From Irpex lacteus (lineage: Eukaryota; Basidiomycota; Agaricomycetes; Polyporales; Irpicaceae): a stretch of 64,000 nucleotides of DNA. The DNA lies in contig MQVO02000008.1 in assembly GCA_001986395.2 (NCBI GenBank), forward strand, positions 868,001 through 932,000, written 5' to 3'. The notes beneath the pieces were generated by a model. That model worked only from the letters and a program-made list of their open reading frames with translations, did not search any database and was not told where the DNA came from. Shown one piece after another: positions 20,834 through 32,549 of the stretch (its first letter is position 1; each line of letters starts with the position of its first letter). A program made the position numbers and the translations under genes.

Positions 20834-23185
20834 TGACGGTGAGCTTGTCTGTAAGCAAGATATCTCAGTGCACCAGTGTGTCCAAAGGGGGGACGAAAGC
20901 GAGAGGAGTAGCGAGCACGTTTCGTATTTGACAGAACTACTTGTTTGACGTGCGAGCTTTATATGTAGCCGAGCATCTTGATAATATTTCAAAGTTACAT
21001 AGTCTATGGTGCGGAGGGCCACTCACATCTCGGCAGCGGCATAGTCTACTATCCACTGGTCAGTCGACTGAGACGTTGCTGCCTATAACAAAGTGTGAGG
21101 TAAGATATGTGTGTAGATCGATGATAGTTTCAAGTGGATAGGCCACGGGGCTACTATCAAATGAAGAGGGTGAACGGAAACGGGCAACGCACATGCAATA
21201 ATCTCAGCATCTCGATCTGTTTGTTGAAGAGTTCAGTCAACAACGTGTTGAAAACTGATAGCGTACAAGTAAGCTCATATGCTGAGGTAAAACCACAACA
21301 CAACTTACGGCATAGTTGCTCAACACGTTCTCGTAGTAGGCATCTCAGAGCCTGAGACGACTTGGACAGCTTTCATGCGCTTCCAATCCAGTACCAGTCG
21401 GGAAGAATCTGTTGGTCGCAGGGCTCGACGGCACTCGTTACCTAGCCACAAGATGTTTGTGTCAGATCCCGCGATAGAGCTGATGTAGTCCTAGCGAAGA
21501 GATCGGAGGTGAAACTGACCTGTAAATTACCACGGCCCATGCGGTAGTTGTCTCTGAATTCGCCTTCCGATGTTGAGAACTGAGATAACTTGAAGATACC
21601 GAACGTCAGTCGAGATAGAACTTTCTTCTTCCTGTTCACGGGGGCTATCATCCATCTTCACCATCTCGATGATCATCTTGAACGCTAAACTCAGTCTACC
21701 GTACCCTAACGATATAGTCAATGACGAGACCAAACTCACTGAGCCTTTAGATCGAACTAACGCAATGTTTTCATTCATAACGTTGGATCTGTCCGAACGG
21801 TTGATACGTCAGCCAATGCCATAAACCATCCACGCATACATCTAGGTCAGGGATGCAGGGAGAGAGCGAAGAGCGATACAGGCGCACCATTTGCTCATAC
21901 CGATGCGCGATTGCTTGGTTTACAACGGTAGCTTGAGCTACTGCGCGAAAACGCTATACGTTCAAGATGTCGGATAACGCGCGTCAGTAAGCCGGCGACC
22001 AGTGAACTAGATCGATTTAGCGGACGTACCCAGTCTTGCTTGGTATTGAACCATAGTATACAATCAACGCCCGCATATAGCCCACAAATCAATCGTCCGT
22101 TCACGGAGATTCCCCAAAAACAGCAAGCTGCAACGAACTACGCAGTATAATCAGATCATGGGATCCTGACAACGTTTCGCCGCATAAGAGAGAGAAACTA
22201 CGCACGCGATGTTAATCATACAGGCGTAGGGGAGAACTAAACGTATCCAAGTGTTCTTATTGTGGCCTTCAACCAGCTAAGAGAAAGGTCTGCTTACCCT
22301 TGTACGTGGCGTTCTCTACGACCCGGGGATTTGTGGAAGGACAAGGCGTATACCCAGGACTCTACAAATCCCACTAGCAATGTACATGGATCACGGAATG
22401 AATGCAGGGGCAATGATTTGCTGACTCACGAATGATCTCTACACGCCGCTCAGCCATGATCGGGTTGCTGGTAGTGTTTCCTTCTGAGCACGTCTCTGTG
22501 GAAGCTTCCCGCATTTACGAGAGGCGAGCACGAGACTGTTATAATCCCAGACCCCATAGTCGCTTTCTCGTAGGTGCTCGAGGACACTGGCAGAGCCTCT
22601 CCAGGCTCTCACCGATGCGCGTGTCAATTCTGTTTGCTGTCGGTCTATGGGGACTTCTTGTGATTTCTGAGAAGTGATTCTCCGAGTTGTATTAGATATG
22701 GGCTTGATCTACCATTAGTAGATCTAAGTTCATAGTAACCTACGAAACATGTAGTACTGCAAGCAGCTGTGAGAAATAACGGACATGAAAGCAAGTGTTT
22801 GATGTACGTACCATAGTCACGGTGTTCTTCTATACAGACAGGATAAGGTGCCTTTCATATCTCCGCCATCTTCTCAAACTTGCATCGTAGTCGGGAAGTC
22901 GGGATCATAGACGTGGACGAGCAAGTTCAAGATCACCCAAGGGGCGTCTACTTACTACTGATCTGGAAATCTCCGACCGCAACGACCACCATACCTCGTC
23001 GTTGATTCTACGTTATACTAGCAAAGGGTAATAGGTATGTGCATTGTCTCGCCAGGAACTTCATTGAACTGATCACTCACACAATCAGCTTGCTGAAGCT
23101 CTTCGAATGGGCGCGTTTTCAAGACAAGGTCTCAACGCACGCATCGAGGAACACGGCCGGGTCACCGCTTTAGTCTCGAGCTCCA
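20834..23185 (-). pseudogene. degenerate multi-exon remnant in the unit A spacer
   Basis: On the minus strand a possible start MAERRVEII (22457) is followed by exon-like pieces ending REREHV-like, VNGRLICGLYAGVDCILWFN (about 22030-22110), MNENIALVRSKGS (about 21740-21778), MIIEMVKMDDSPREQEEESS and FRDNYRMGRGNLQ (21540-21690). Matching pieces recur in the other spacers (27.4-28.1, 33.2-33.4, 39.7-40.4 kb) with shifted frames. I could not build one continuous frame in any copy. It is probably a decayed gene duplicated with the unit, family unknown. Confidence 0.35.
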
Positions 23186-23189
23186 ACTC

Positions 23190-24256
23190 GTCGGGTTTGG
23201 AATTTTGAACGCTTACTTCAAGTTACAGGTGTGTAGTACATGTAATTAACTTTTGAGGTCATTATGCTCATGAAGGACAACGATAGGGACCAATCCCCGG
23301 GTCTTTCAGACCGCGGCGTGCCATTACCCAAGGCTACTACCAGCACAGATACAACCATCGTCAGATGTCTGTTCAAAGATAGAATCGTCTTGGGTACAGA
23401 TATGTGGCAACGAAGAAAAGGGTCCTATCGTAGCTGATAAGAACTGTAAAAAGGTGCGCATACAACTATTCATTTCACGCATACTTGTGGCTGATACACC
23501 CGTCTTTCAGATTCGCTTTATCTCGGACAACATCCGATGCTGTGGTGCAAGTACTTCTGCTGACACAGAGTTCACAACCGCCCTGATCACCTCCAACATC
23601 CACATGCACGCACTCACAACCGGGAGGAAGCCACGAGTAATTACGGCTACAACCATGCTCGAGCAAATGCTCTTCCGGTGCGTCTACTTATTCATACATC
23701 ATATACATTTATAGTCATTCTTAACTTATTTGGCCGCACTAGATATACCAAGAACACACATCGGTGCCGCACTCAACCTCGGCGGCATAGGCATCACGGG
23801 CCCCCAACTCTTCACTATCGCCCCGCACGGCTCAACAGACAAGCTCCCCTACGTAACCATGGGCTCCGGCTCACTCGCCGCAATGGCCATCTTCGAGTCC
23901 CAATGGAGACCCAACCTCGAGGTATGTCACCTATCCCCCTTTATCCAGTATACCCTCTAACCGAACACACTCACCCGTAACAGAGAGAAGAAGCCCTGGA
24001 ACTCGTCACCCAAGCCATCTCCGCGGGTATCTTCAACGACATCGGATCCAACTACGACGCCGACGCGTGCGTCATCACCGCGTCCGGGACGGAGATGCTG
24101 AGGAACTTTGTGAAGCCGAACGAGCGGGTGAGGAAGGAGAGGCGGTATGTGTTTAGGAGGGGGACAACGGCGTTTAGGCATGAGAAGGTCAAAAGGTGGG
24201 TTCTGGATGAAGAGGAGGCTACGCCGGTTGGTGGGGAGGAGATGGACACGAGATGA
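23190..24256 (+). pseudogene. proteasome beta-2 pseudogene, copy B
   Basis: All five exons of PUP1 are recognisable. Faults: no initiating ATG in the exon-1 remnant, Gly to Asp just before the nucleophile Thr (TDTTIV), a net 4-base insertion in exon 2 after LGTD that removes the Asp17 region from frame, and a 2-base gain at the start of exon 4. Exon 3 ([22 protein letters not shown]) and exon 5 (AGIFNDIGS to VGGEEMDTR) remain open and close to the parent. It cannot encode an active subunit as a whole. Confidence 0.85.
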
Positions 24257-25052
24257 ATGTCGCATATATCGGTACGGTCTTCTTTGTTGGTGTAACATGA
24301 CATTGTCAGTTGTAGTCGTATTCATGATTTCACTCTCTCATGTTCACATACCTACCACTATGGATGGATTATTTGGCCCTCCGAACTGTGGGACACCTCG
24401 GGAAACTCGCGAAGATCGTCGAGATGCTGGGTATCGGTGGCGACTTCCTCAGATTCCATTGTAACACCTCAAAATGCATGCACGCCGTTCTCGTCGTAAC
24501 CATCTTCGCTCACTAAGAAAATGTATCAAATCTCTGACCGTACAGTCAACCCGGATACGACCTGGCAGCACCTTCTCATAGTCAATCCTGGTCGCGTGCG
24601 ACGCGAGGCATATCATAAGTCAGCAACTAAATTCTCTTCAGTCTCGGGGAGGGCCTCAAGGCTAGCAAACGATATGTAAGGCCATGCTCGCATAGATGCC
24701 AGCATCCTGATAGGTCTGCTTAATACTTGTATCGAGTGGTGATCGCTCTCACAGTCGAACAGGACCCGGTGTCTCTTAGTATACAGAATACCTGCGAGAA
24801 GAGACAATATAAGTTACATTTCGAATAGCCACCGTTCAAGAGCACTCGCAGGGCGAGACGATAAATACACATGTTCATAAATAACTGTACAGAACACGAA
24901 CAAGGGAGTTTGTGATCAGGGGACTCAGCCTTCAGGGGAGGGGAAGGGTATGATAACACACACCAGCGGCCAGGACCGGCGTTGTTCGATTGACCATCTA
25001 TTCATTCTCGTATAGTTGTTCTGCTGACAAGGTCTGACTTGAGACCATAGGA
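24257..25052. other. convergent intergenic region of unit B
   Basis: Diverged copy of 18412-19020. The shared blocks GACAAGGTCTGACTTGAGAC and CACACATTGTAGTGTACAGG near 25030-25075 belong to the last-exon region of the DUF6533 gene. No gene seen between about 24300 and 25050. Confidence 0.5.
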
Positions 25053-26839
25053 TCACACATTGTAGTGTACAGGGACCTAAGGGAGCACGGAGTGGGCATA
25101 CGCAAGCGGACGATTGTGGGAGACATGAAGTGGAGAATAGACAGTTATTGACGAATCAGATCTCACCTCTTCGATTCCAAAGTCCAAGTGGCCCTCGTTA
25201 GCCTCGTTTGAGGTGCTAGCTTCAATGGCGAGTTCAGACGAGTCTTCGTGGCCAACAGCGTTATGGCCCCCATCTTCTTCGAGCACGTTGTCTTCCTCTT
25301 CGTATCCGCCGAATTGCAACGATTCGCCCATGTTGCCCACAAACCGGAGGCTGTGAGAATGGTTGCCGGAGACCCAGGAATTACCAGCGGGCTTGACCTG
25401 CCGCAGGTTGAGGATAAAGCGGCAGACGATGATCGATGGTAAACTGGGAAGTATTGCATGAGGTTGACATCATTGAAAACGGCAATGGAAAATCAAACTA
25501 ACGTTTTAAAGAAGGGCTGGGTAGCATACAAACTGAGCAGAATCGGCTAAGAAGAGGTAAATTAGCAGTAAGCGCATAGGACGAAACGGAAAACTTACAA
25601 TATTTTCCCCAAACACTTCGAGCACATTTATCACTAGCAGTACGCTACGTACTAAGTGTTATGTGACAAGAGGTATGAATGAGTAGAAAGATACAGCATA
25701 CACAAAATATGATGTCCCTGTTGGAGCATCATGATCAGTAACTAAGTAGGAGACTGACGGCTCAGCTCAACTACCATACCGTCACGAATAAGCATCCTCG
25801 AAAGGGGAGCCTTCACTTTGAGCCGCCGCGCTTCACTGTATGACTGGGCCGTCTTCATCCAAGTGACTACCAGGACAAGTATATCCCCAATGATCACGGA
25901 TATCCGAGATATCAATGTCACTGCTCAAAAGTCAGCCTGGGGTATCGGCTCAGGGACTGTGTACCTACAACTGCAATAAAAATAGCTTTCATTAATATGA
26001 CATTGATTAGCCTGTTCTGTGAATGCAAACACACAATAAATTGAGACATGCTGGTCCCGTCAAGATGTTTGTGCAGATCTCAGAATCCATGATAATTCTT
26101 GGTGTGATATCGCTGAACTGCTCGTTTTTCAATAGTCATACAACTGTTCAGATCTCGTGATCATAGGCCACTCACCATATTTGTAGCAAAAGGTACCAGA
26201 TTCAGTAGAAAAACTAGTCCAGCCATGATACGCCTGCCGTCCGATAGTGCATAAACACGAAATGCAGAAAACACTATCTCCGGAATAACTTGTCAGTGTC
26301 TTACTTTACATCCACACATTGTCCAGCAACTTACGCGCGAAGCATGGGTACGTAATTAAAGTGAGAGCATCCTGCATGTACTGATCGGCTTTACAGCTAC
26401 AACAGTTTTCAGGAACACGATATCGGTATATTGGGCGTATCACATGTACCTCTGCGATTAAAGATGAGCACCGGTACCGGGACGAGGCACTTTGCGGATG
26501 TCGCACCTTGATGTTCATGGTCGGAGGGAAAACAAGAATACTGAATGCGACCGTACTGTATCGTGTGAGTGCGAATATCCAGGTCATAGTAGTCCACTTC
26601 CGGCGCCATATGACGTTAATCTCTTCGCATAGAGTGATTACGCATTCATAGAAATATACGACTGGAGATTAAATGCAAATTTAAAATGACAGGACTTGGC
26701 CTAATTGAAAAGGAGACATACCACTTGCAGCAGTGAAGATATAGGTGCTGATAAGCCTGCTGAATGCCATCAACGGAGCATCACGCAATCTTCAAAGGTT
26801 GAAGACGTACTCTTGGTGCAGCTCTGCGACGGAGGCCAT
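25053..26839 (-). CDS. DUF6533-family multi-pass membrane protein, copy B
   Basis: Start MASVAELHQ at 26839 with the GTACGT donor. LISTYIFTAAS, CEEINVIWRRKWTTMTWIFA, RVPENCCSCKADQYMQDAL, SDGRRIMAGLVFLLNLVPFA, VIIGDILVLVVTWMKTAQSY with ARRLKVKAPLSRMLIRDG, and CRFILNLRQVKPAGNSWVSG follow in order. The acidic tail ends EEVPVHYNV with TGA at 25053. Exon order, intron positions and frames match copy A. The third-exon tail (YSTVAFSILVFPPTMNIKVR) differs markedly from A, so the loop after the hallmark block is variable. Likely functional. Confidence 0.75.
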
Positions 26840-28915
26840 TGACTGTGAGCTTGTCCGTGAGCAAAAGATCTGAGCGTATCAGTGTGTCAAGGGGAATGAA
26901 GCGAGAGTAGCAGGCACGTTTCGAATCCAACAGAATCATTCTTTGATGAGCTTTATGTGTAGTAGACTCCATCTTGGAAACAATCAAGAATGACATAATC
27001 TATAACGCAGATGGTTACTCACATCTCAATATCGAGATAGCTGACTATCCACTGGTCAGTCGACTAAGATGTTGCCACCTATATCAAGTCCTCGCTTCGA
27101 TGATGTTCGATACCAGCTCAACCAAACGGCATACAGGGCTACAATCAGATGAAGAATCTATACGAGAAGGAGCAACGAACATGTAGTAAACTCGGCGCTT
27201 CAATTTATTGGTTAAGGCGTCGGTGAACGACGTGTTGAAAGCTGGTAGCGTACGGATGAGCTCATATCACGGGGTAAACTCACGACTTACAACTTCGTTG
27301 CTCAAGCCGTCCTTGTAGTAGGCGTCTCAGAGGCAATCTAATATGCTTCCAGGTAGAACCGGCCAGGAAGCACCTGTGCGTTGCAGGATCCGACAGCACT
27401 CATTACCTAGCCACAAAATTTCCATCTGTTAGATCCTACATTACAGCCGATGTAGTCCTTGCGAAGAGATCGGAGGTGAAAACTGACCGGTAAATTACCA
27501 CATCCAACTCTATGAATCTGCCTTCTGCTATTGAGAATGGAGACGATCTGAAGATACCGAAATGGCGGATCACATGGACCCTTTATTCTCACCGCTCACT
27601 GGGGCTGCCTTCCATCTTCTTCATCTCGATGGTCATCTTGAATCCTAAGCTTAGTCCATCGTCATCTGACGAGATAGTTAATAAAGAGGTCTCAACGCAC
27701 GGAGACCATGGAAGGAACAAACGCAGAGCAATTCTGTACTACAATGAATCTGTCCGAATGATTGATGCATTAGTCTGAAGCCACGAACATCCCACGAATG
27801 ATTTTGGGGCAAGGATGTAATCGAAAGGCCATAGTGACGCGCCACTGGCTCATACCGACGCGCTGGTGCTTATTTACAACAGGAACTTAAGTTTCTGCGC
27901 GAGAACATTATACACTAGCCATGTCAAATAAGGTGCGTCAGTAAGTCTGTGACGAGCCAACTAGATTCATGTGAAGGACGTACCCACTCTTTCATGGCCT
28001 TGAATCGTGATGTGCAGTTGATACCGGCACGCTATAAATCAACTGTCTGTTGATGATGTCGTGGCTGCAGTTCCCCGAAATCAGCCAGCTGTGGGATCGT
28101 AGTAACATTTGGCACGTACGAGAGAGATGCTGCACCTGCAGTATGAGACAGGCGTAGAGAAATGCTCGCGCGCGTACGGTTACTTACTCGGAAGAAGGGG
28201 AAGGTGCGCCATGGTCAGATGACTTGGCCCGGGGCGACTACGAGACGTTGCCCAAACGTACAGATTGGCCTTCTCATACGTGCTCGATGGCAAGTACAAG
28301 GGGCCCCTTCAACGGTCGCACACGTCAGTTCTATGAAATATAAGCCAATTCGGCCTTCTTGTGATTTCAGAGCCACTGTTCTCGCATTAAACATGATCTA
28401 TAAGACGCCGCTGGAAGCTCTGGGTAGTAGATATGAGAAAATAGCGTAAACAAACGAGGTATTCAAGCTACGCACCTTGGTATGTCACGGTCGTGCACCA
28501 CACAGGACTCCTAGTATACCATCCTCTAAAATTGTAGTCGCAGCTCCTGATTGTAGACGTGGACGTGGACGAGGTCGAGTTCACGGTAAGCCTTGAAGTC
28601 ACACTGTAGCCATTGTCCCGAGAAAGATCCGAGTGTCGATGGGATCAACGGTCTTCTCAACTCGGACAACCACCGTGATGATGACCACCTCGACGTCGAC
28701 AGCACGCACAAACTACGTACTGAAACTATGTATTGGCACTCGTACTCCGTAGTACTTTATGGAACGCAAAGGGTAAGTTTATCGCTCTACTTCAGACTAC
28801 ATCGGACTTACTGGTCGTGTTCTCAGGTAGCAACGCTCAAGCTCTTCGAATGAACGCATCCTCAAGGCCTCAAGCTTCAAGCCGAGGTGTCAGTGCACTG
28901 TACACACCAAGCACC
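26840..28915 (-). pseudogene. degenerate spacer remnant of unit B
   Basis: Diverged copy of 20834-23185. Recognisable blocks include the TAGCCACAAAATTTCC region, the reverse-strand exon remnant near 28000-28080 and the GTGGACGAGGTCGAGTTCA block at about 28570. Frames are broken. The last 60 bases contain the exon-1 remnant of the next proteasome copy. Confidence 0.35.
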
Positions 28916-28917
28916 TG

Positions 28918-29960
28918 GGCAGCCGCTTCAGTGGGCAACCCGTGGTTTTGGACTTCTTTCGGTCACTTACCGGTATGTAGTAATTCCCATGAACTCTCGT
29001 CGTTATCATACTCGTGAAGCACGACGATAGGAACCAATTCCTCTCAGATCGCGGCATACCACTACTCAAAGCCACTAGCACGGGTACAACTATGGTAGGA
29101 TGCTGTTCAACCATGGAATTGTAGCGTGGGACTGAAGGACCTGTGGTAGCGACAAGAACCGTGAAACGGTGCGCACACATATTCATACAATCCACGTACA
29201 CTTGTGGCTGATATACCTGTTTGGCAGAACCAATCTAAGACAATATTCGATATCGTGTTCCAGGTACCGCTGCACACACAGAGTTCACCACCGCCCTAAT
29301 CGCTTCAAACATCGATATGCACGCACTCACGACTGTGATGAAGCCACGAGTAGTCACAGCGATGACTACGCTGAAGCAAATGCTCTTTCGGTGCGTGCAT
29401 ACATCCACCATATCTATCAGCCTTCATGCTTACCGTCTATCCTGTACTTAGATACCAAGGACACATCGGCGCCGCCCTCTTCCTCAGTGGCGTAGACATC
29501 ACCGGCCCCCAACTCTTCATCATCGCCCCGCACGGCTCAACAGACAAGCTTTCCTACGTGACGATGGGCTCCGGCTCACTCGCCGCCATGGCCATCTTCG
29601 AGTCCCAATGGAGACCGAACCTCGAGGTACGTCCCCCTTCCCTCTAGCCCTTAAACCCCCTAACCCAAACGCACTCACCCATAATAGAGAGAAGAAGCCC
29701 TCGCACTCGTCACCCAAGCCATCTCCGCGGGTATCTTCAACGATCCCGGCTCCGGCTCGAACGTCGACGCGTGCGTGATCACCGCGTCCGGTACGGAGAT
29801 GCTGAGGAACTTGGTGAAGCCGAACGAGCGGGTGGAGAAGGAGAGGCGGTATGTGTTTAGGAGGGGGACGACGGCGTTTAAGGATGAGAAGGTGAAGCGG
29901 TGGGTTGTGAATGAGGAGGAGGTCACGCCGGTTGGTGGAGAGGAGATTGACACGAGTTAA
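28918..29960 (+). pseudogene. proteasome beta-2 pseudogene, copy C, with open exons 4-5
   Basis: Exon 1 is present without ATG (GCAGCCGCTTCAGTGGGCAA). Exon 2 keeps STGTTMVGC but then runs into an in-frame stop (MEL then TAG) and has lost the Asp17 stretch. The first half of exon 3 is scrambled, while its second half ([19 protein letters not shown]) is open. Exon 4 ([20 protein letters not shown]) and exon 5 ([19 protein letters not shown] to GGEEIDTS, TAA 29958) are intact and nearly identical to the parent. The contrast between decayed 5' and preserved 3' halves is striking. Confidence 0.85.
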
Positions 29961-30712
29961 ATGGTGCATATATTGGTACTGTCTCCCTCGTTGGTGTAAG
30001 TTTACTTTTCCAATTCTATGCATTATTTCACTTGCAGTCTTGAAGACGTTCACCTCACCCTTCCGAGCCACCTTCTTCAATCAGGTGCACCTATATCATG
30101 GCTGTAGCCCTCTCCACGCCGTGGTGTCGCATTTCGTTGCGGCGCATCAAAGCTCCTTGGCAATTGACGGTTAAATCCACCTCACTAGCCTTGCTCCCGC
30201 ATACATCATTGGTCGTCGTTGGGGCTCTCCAGTTATACAGCCTGCAGCGTGCCGCAACGATCTGAGAGTGTGCTAACACATGGGTGCATTGAGAGACATG
30301 TCGTGTTCTACTAGTTACCATCTCCAAACTGAATTTGGTGAGAGCCCAGTCGCGACGGTGCATTGACGTATATGTTCAATCAGTCTGCACAATGAGAAAC
30401 CTGTACGTACATTGAATATTGAGGTGGTCCCAGCAGATCGAATGTAAAACGCGCAGCTAATAAATAGTACAGTTCGGAAGAAGGAAGACAACATAAGTTA
30501 CAATCCGGGCAGCCGCAACTAGTGAGCACTATCTAGGACGAGACGGCCATAAATACATACACAACCATAAATATTAGAGAATAGTTCGGAACACAAACGA
30601 AAGATATCCGGGTTCAGGGAAGGAGGAGGGTATAAAAACGCATACTAGCGGCCAGCACCGGCGTTGTGCGATTGCCCGCCTATCTATTCTCGTATAGTTC
30701 AGTTTGGTCCGC
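29961..30712. other. convergent intergenic region of unit C
   Basis: Diverged copy of 18412-19020 with TCTAGGACGAGACGGCCATAAA at about 30532. The part 30000-30450 is less similar to the other units. No supported gene. Confidence 0.5.
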
Positions 30713-32549
30713 TTATAAGGTGAGGTCTGACTTGAGACCTTGGAACCACACGCTGTAGTGTGCAGAGACCTAAATCAACACAGAATGAGTATAAGTACCC
30801 AGGAGAGCCATTGGGAGGAACGTGATAATGCGGAAGGATAGACATTGAGGATAAGATCTCACCTCTTCGATACCAAAGTCCGAGTGGCCACGAGCTTTAC
30901 CCTCGTTAGCATCTTCCGAGGTGCTAGCTTCGATAGCGAGTTCAGGCACTGGCACTGTGTCCAGGCCAGCAGCACGCTCTTCTCCTTCAAGTTCATCGTC
31001 TCCCTCCTCGTCTTCTCCAAATTGTAATGACTCGCCCATATTGCCAACGAAACGGAGGCTGTAAGACTGGTTACCGGACACCCAGGAATTACCAGCGGGC
31101 TTGACCTGCCGCAGGTTGAGGATAAAGCGGCAGACGATGATGGGTGGTATACTGCAAAATTTTGTATGAGGTTGGCATCATGGTCGTCGGCAATGGAGAA
31201 TAAAACTAACGTATTAAAGACAGGCTGGATAACATCCAAACTGAACAGAATCGGCTAAGAAGAGGTAAATTAGCAGTAAGCGCATAGGACGAAGAGGAAA
31301 ACTTACAACATTTTGCCCAAACACTTGAAGCACATTTATCACTAGCAGTACGCTATGTACTAAGTGTTATGTGACAGGAGGTATGAATGAGTAGACATAT
31401 ATAGCGTACACAAAATATAATGTCCCTGTGGGAACATCATGATCAGTAACTAAGTAGTAGACTGATGGCAGCGATAAGCTCAGCTAAACTAACGTACCGT
31501 CACGAATAAGCATCACGGAAAGGGGTGCCTTCATTTTGAGTCGCCGTGCTTCACTATATGATTGGGCTGTCTTCATCCAAGTGACACCCAGGACGAGTAT
31601 ATCACCAATGATAACCGATATCCGCGATATCAATGACACTGCTCAGAAATCAACCTAGGCCACTGATCCAGAGGCAGTGTACGTACAACTGCAGAAGTAT
31701 ATCATTCGTGAAAGCAACATTGATTAGCATGTAGCTGCATACGCACGATATTCCGAGGCCTGCTGATCCCGTGAAGATGCTTGAGCAGATCTCCGAATCC
31801 ATAATAACTCGCTCTGTGGTGGCATTGAACTGCTCAGTCGTTATACAATTGTGCGAATCTCGTGATCATAGGGCACTAACCATATTCGTAGCAAAGGGGA
31901 CCATAGTTAGTAAAAATACCAGTCCCGCCATGATGCGCCGGCCGTCCGACAGTGCATAGACTCGCAATGCAGAGACCACTATTTCCGAATAAGAAGTCAG
32001 TGTCTTATTTTACACCCACACATTGTCCAGTAACTTACGCGCGAAGCATGGGAACTGTATTAAGGTGAGAGCAGTCTGCATGTACTGATCGGCTTTACAG
32101 CTACAACAGTTTTCAGGAACACGATATCGGTATATTGGGCGTAACACATGTACCTCTGCAATAGTCAAATATGAGCTCAGATACGAGACGGGAGTCCTGG
32201 TAGCCGTCGTACCTCAATATTATCGTAAGTAGGAAAGACCATGATGTTGCTAACAAGCGCACTATATCGTGTGAGGGCATATATCCAGGTCATCGTTGTC
32301 CACTTTCGGCGCCATACAACGTCAACCTCTTCGCATAGAGTGATTACACATTCATAGAAAAATACGACTGGAGATTAAATGCAAATTTGAAATGACAGAA
32401 CTTGATCTAATTGGAAAGGAGACATACCACTTGTAGCAGTGAGGATATAAGTTGTGGTAAGCCTGATAAATATTCTCGGCACTCAAATGGAAACGGCCAG
32501 CAAAGTTAGGAGGAACGTACTCTTGCTGCAGCTCTGTGACGGAGGACAT
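30713..32549 (-). CDS. DUF6533-family multi-pass membrane protein, copy C
   Basis: Start ATG at 32549 (MSSVTELQQ) with a GTACGT donor, then LTTTYILTATS and the same exon series as copy A, including VIIGDILVLGVTWMKTAQSY with ARRLKMKAPLSVMLIRDG and CRFILNLRQVKPAGNSWVSG. The acidic tail differs (EGEERAAGLDTVPVPELAI). The last exon has lost the TGA used by the other copies and reads about ten codons further to a TAA at 30713 (VSAHYSVWFQGLKSDLTL). Otherwise intact. Confidence 0.7.

Larger units (their letters stand above)
17355..23185. repeat. tandem segmental duplication, unit A
   Basis: The unit holds proteasome beta-2 (+), a convergent DUF6533 gene (-) and a degenerate spacer. Equivalent landmarks (the exon-2 sequence around AGACCGCGGTGTGCC) fall at 17474, 23307, 29043 and about 35200, giving periods of about 5.8, 5.7 and 6.2 kb. 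Similarity extends through the intergenic tail (GACAAGGTCTGACTTGAGAC) and the spacer ending in GACGAGCAAGTTCAAGATCA. Confidence 0.85.

Noticed and set aside
29520..30080. 186-codon antisense frame over proteasome copy C
   Set aside because: It is the reverse strand of proteasome exons 4-5 and recurs in the other copies only because they are duplicated.
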